DNA of 7,901 nt from Woeseia sp. (GTDB lineage Bacteria; Pseudomonadota; Gammaproteobacteria; Steroidobacterales; Woeseiaceae), in assembly GCA_018701055.1 (NCBI GenBank), contig JABIUH010000282.1, positions 1 through 7,901 of the forward strand. The letters run 5' to 3'. The translations under genes and the position numbers were made by a program. Numbering within the stretch: the stretch's first letter is position 1; the number at the start of each line of letters is the position of its first letter. This document shows, one piece after another, positions 6,892 to 7,901 of the stretch. Under the pieces are notes generated by a model. The model saw only the letters and a list, made by a program, of their open reading frames with translations. It was not told the DNA's origin and did no database searches.

Positions 6892-6906
6892 AATTAAGCA
6901 TTAATT
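6892..6906. promoter_or_regulatory. 15-base palindrome, candidate operator near the glutamine synthetase-like gene
   Basis: AATTAAGCATTAATT is a perfect inverted repeat, AATTAA and TTAATT around GCA, 31 bases before the ATG of the glutamine synthetase homologue. Its size resembles the approximately 15-base palindromes bound by IclR-family dimers. AT-rich palindromes also arise by chance in promoters, so binding is inference. Confidence 0.35.
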
Positions 6907-6978
6907 TTCAGTCGCGTTCCAGCATATTAATGGCGCCTCAGGGAGGGAGCATTTTCTCGCCTTTTGGGTGCTAAATAG

Positions 6979-7010
6979 CCATAATATGAAATCAAGCACC
7001 ATAATATGAA
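6979..7010. promoter_or_regulatory. Twin CATAATATG sites, candidate operator or promoter of the IclR gene
   Basis: The 12-base sequence CCATAATATGAA occurs twice, at 6979-6990 and 6999-7010, exactly 20 bases apart (two helical turns). Each copy contains CATA-A-TATG, an odd palindrome, so a dimer could bind each on the same DNA face. Each also contains CATAAT, a five-of-six match to a -10 box. The downstream copy would start transcription only a few bases before the ATG at 7020, so the message could be nearly leaderless. Likely roles are autoregulation by the IclR protein and control of the divergent gene. Confidence 0.45.
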
Positions 7011-7019
7011 TCTATCGCT

Positions 7020-7775
7020 ATGAACACGACACGACCGCCACAAGGGGCGCAGGCAGCATTGCGTGCGGTTCGCTTGCTAAAACTATTCACTAACGAACGA
7101 CCGGAAATGTCGTTGGCCGAATTGTCCCGCGCCTCCGGTCTGAACAAAACGACGGCACATCGTCTATTGCGAGCATTGCAGAGCGAATCGCTGATTGATC
7201 GTAATCCGGCGACCAGCGGCTACAGCCTCGGTACGGGTTTGATGGCTCTTGGCGTGCAAGCCTTGGCTAGCAGTGACCTGCGAAAGCGCGTTAGGCCTGT
7301 GTTGCGATCCTTAGCTCGCGAGACCGGTGAAACTGCGACACTTGAGGTGCCCTTCGAAGATAGCATGTTGATTCTGGATGAAGTGGCTGGAAGCCATGTA
7401 TTGGGTGCTTCCGGAAACATTGGTACGCGTTGGCCTATCGATGCGACGTCGACAGGGAAGGTCTGGCTTGCCTACGACGATGTCGGTATCGATCGTCTTG
7501 ATGAATGCTTGCAGCCTATCGCGAGCAAAACGGTTACTGAGCGCGACGCGATTCAACCGCAGTTTGTTGAAATCAGGCGTAAGGGATATGCAATCACAGT
7601 CGATGAGCTCGAAGATGGTTTCACTGCGATCGCCACTATAATTCGCGGTGCTCTTGGCGACGTGCAGGGCGCGCTATCCATTGGTGGTCCAACGCTGCGA
7701 TTGAATGCCGCTCGTCGTGTCGAGTTCGGCAATCTTTTGTGTCGGGCGGCACAAAGGCTGAATCCTGAGTTTTAA
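7020..7775 (+). CDS. IclR-family transcriptional regulator
   Basis: A 251-residue one-component regulator. The N-terminal winged helix-turn-helix spans about residues 10-72 (ALRAVRLLKLF, then SLAELSRASGLNKTTAHRLLRALQSESLI), with the recognition helix near 42-54. The C-terminal IclR effector-binding domain spans about 80-248 and includes the family segment GTRWPIDATSTGKVWLAY (135-152), the RRKGYAITVDELEDG stretch (186-200) and ALSIGGPTLRL (218-228). IclR proteins bind palindromic operators as dimers and respond to small carboxylates or other metabolites. The effector here is unknown. Divergence from the glutamine synthetase homologue suggests that it controls that gene and itself. The ATG at 7020 gives the normal length and N-terminus but has no visible Shine-Dalgarno site, which fits a very short leader. 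No in-frame alternative start is better supported. Confidence 0.93.
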   Translation: MNTTRPPQGAQAALRAVRLLKLFTNERPEMSLAELSRASGLNKTTAHRLLRALQSESLIDRNPATSGYSLGTGLMALGVQALASSDLRKRVRPVLRSLARETGETATLEVPFEDSMLILDEVAGSHVLGASGNIGTRWPIDATSTGKVWLAYDDVGIDRLDECLQPIASKTVTERDAIQPQFVEIRRKGYAITVDELEDGFTAIATIIRGALGDVQGALSIGGPTLRLNAARRVEFGNLLCRAAQRLNPEF

Positions 7776-7812
7776 GCGTCCCCATCTACGGGCCATTGCT
7801 GACTTATGCTCG

Positions 7813-7821
7813 TGCTAGACT
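7813..7821 (+). promoter_or_regulatory. Possible extended -10 promoter of the last gene
   Basis: TGCTAGACT combines a TG dinucleotide with TAGACT, a four-of-six -10 match. I see no good -35 at 16-18 bases upstream. If real, transcription would start near 7828, just before the ATG at 7833. Confidence 0.25.
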
Positions 7822-7832
7822 GCGCGGCACCT

Positions 7833-7901
7833 ATGACAGAGACGGCAGAAAAACGATCAGTAGAATAATTCTGGCAGGCTTGGTGCTCCTTGTCGTATGG
7901 A
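7833..7901 (+). CDS. Possible start of a small membrane protein, frame broken, cut by right edge
   Basis: ATG at 7833 opens only 11 codons (MTETAEKRSVE) before TAA. In another frame, from about 7856 to the edge, the translation is ISRIILAGLVLLVVW, a convincing start of a transmembrane helix. One extra A in the A5 run at 7849-7853 would join the two as MTETAEKTISRIILAG and onward, a normal N-terminus. Alternatives are a noncanonical ATC start at 7856, or an in-frame TTG at 7796 with a longer hydrophilic lead. Only about 15 residues of the hydrophobic part are visible, so no family can be named. Confidence 0.3.

Noticed and set aside
6941..6951. Purine-rich GGGAGGGAG resembling a strong ribosome site between the divergent genes
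   Set aside because: No ATG, GTG or TTG with an open frame follows; the next in-register triplets reach a stop within about eight codons.

Overview
The window looks like chromosomal DNA from a free-living Gammaproteobacterium, probably a marine or environmental uncultured lineage. Base composition is mid-range by eye (not counted). The genes are housekeeping, transport and nitrogen-metabolism types with clear Shine-Dalgarno sites and sigma70-like promoters. The assignment rests on protein character only and is an inference. I see no IS element, phage gene, CRISPR array, tRNA or rRNA. No stretch longer than 300 bases lacks a gene; the longest gap is about 220 bases.

Layout. Left block (minus strand): a large TPR-like lipoprotein runs off the left edge (1-953). 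An EVE-domain protein lies upstream of it on the same strand (1044-1496). Second block (plus strand), divergent from EVE: an extended -10 promoter, then a DUF47/PhoU-like phosphate-transport accessory protein started by TTG (1716-2390), then a Pit-type phosphate permease (2422-3672). Next, a spinster-like MFS transporter (about 3753-5015) follows two back-to-back RNA hairpins, and its start codon is problematic. Third block (minus strand), convergent with the MFS gene: a PaaI-type hotdog thioesterase (5012-5443), then a glutamine synthetase-like gamma-glutamylamide synthetase of the PuuA kind (5470-6861). Divergent from these, an IclR-family regulator (7020-7775) lies across a 158-base intergenic region holding palindromic, operator-like sites. 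The last 126 bases appear to hold a weak promoter and the start of a small membrane protein with a possible frameshift.

How the genes fit together. The DUF47 and Pit pair is a standard phosphate-uptake unit. The glutamine synthetase homologue with a divergent IclR regulator looks like a locally controlled module for amine or polyamine nitrogen use; the thioesterase may be co-transcribed with it. The MFS gene lies between these modules and cannot be assigned to either from sequence alone.

Most of the window is ordinary. The points that merit a second look are the metal-site-like His/Cys pattern in the lipoprotein, the missing standard start codon of the MFS gene, the twin CATAATATG sites before the IclR gene, and the broken-looking reading frame at the right edge.
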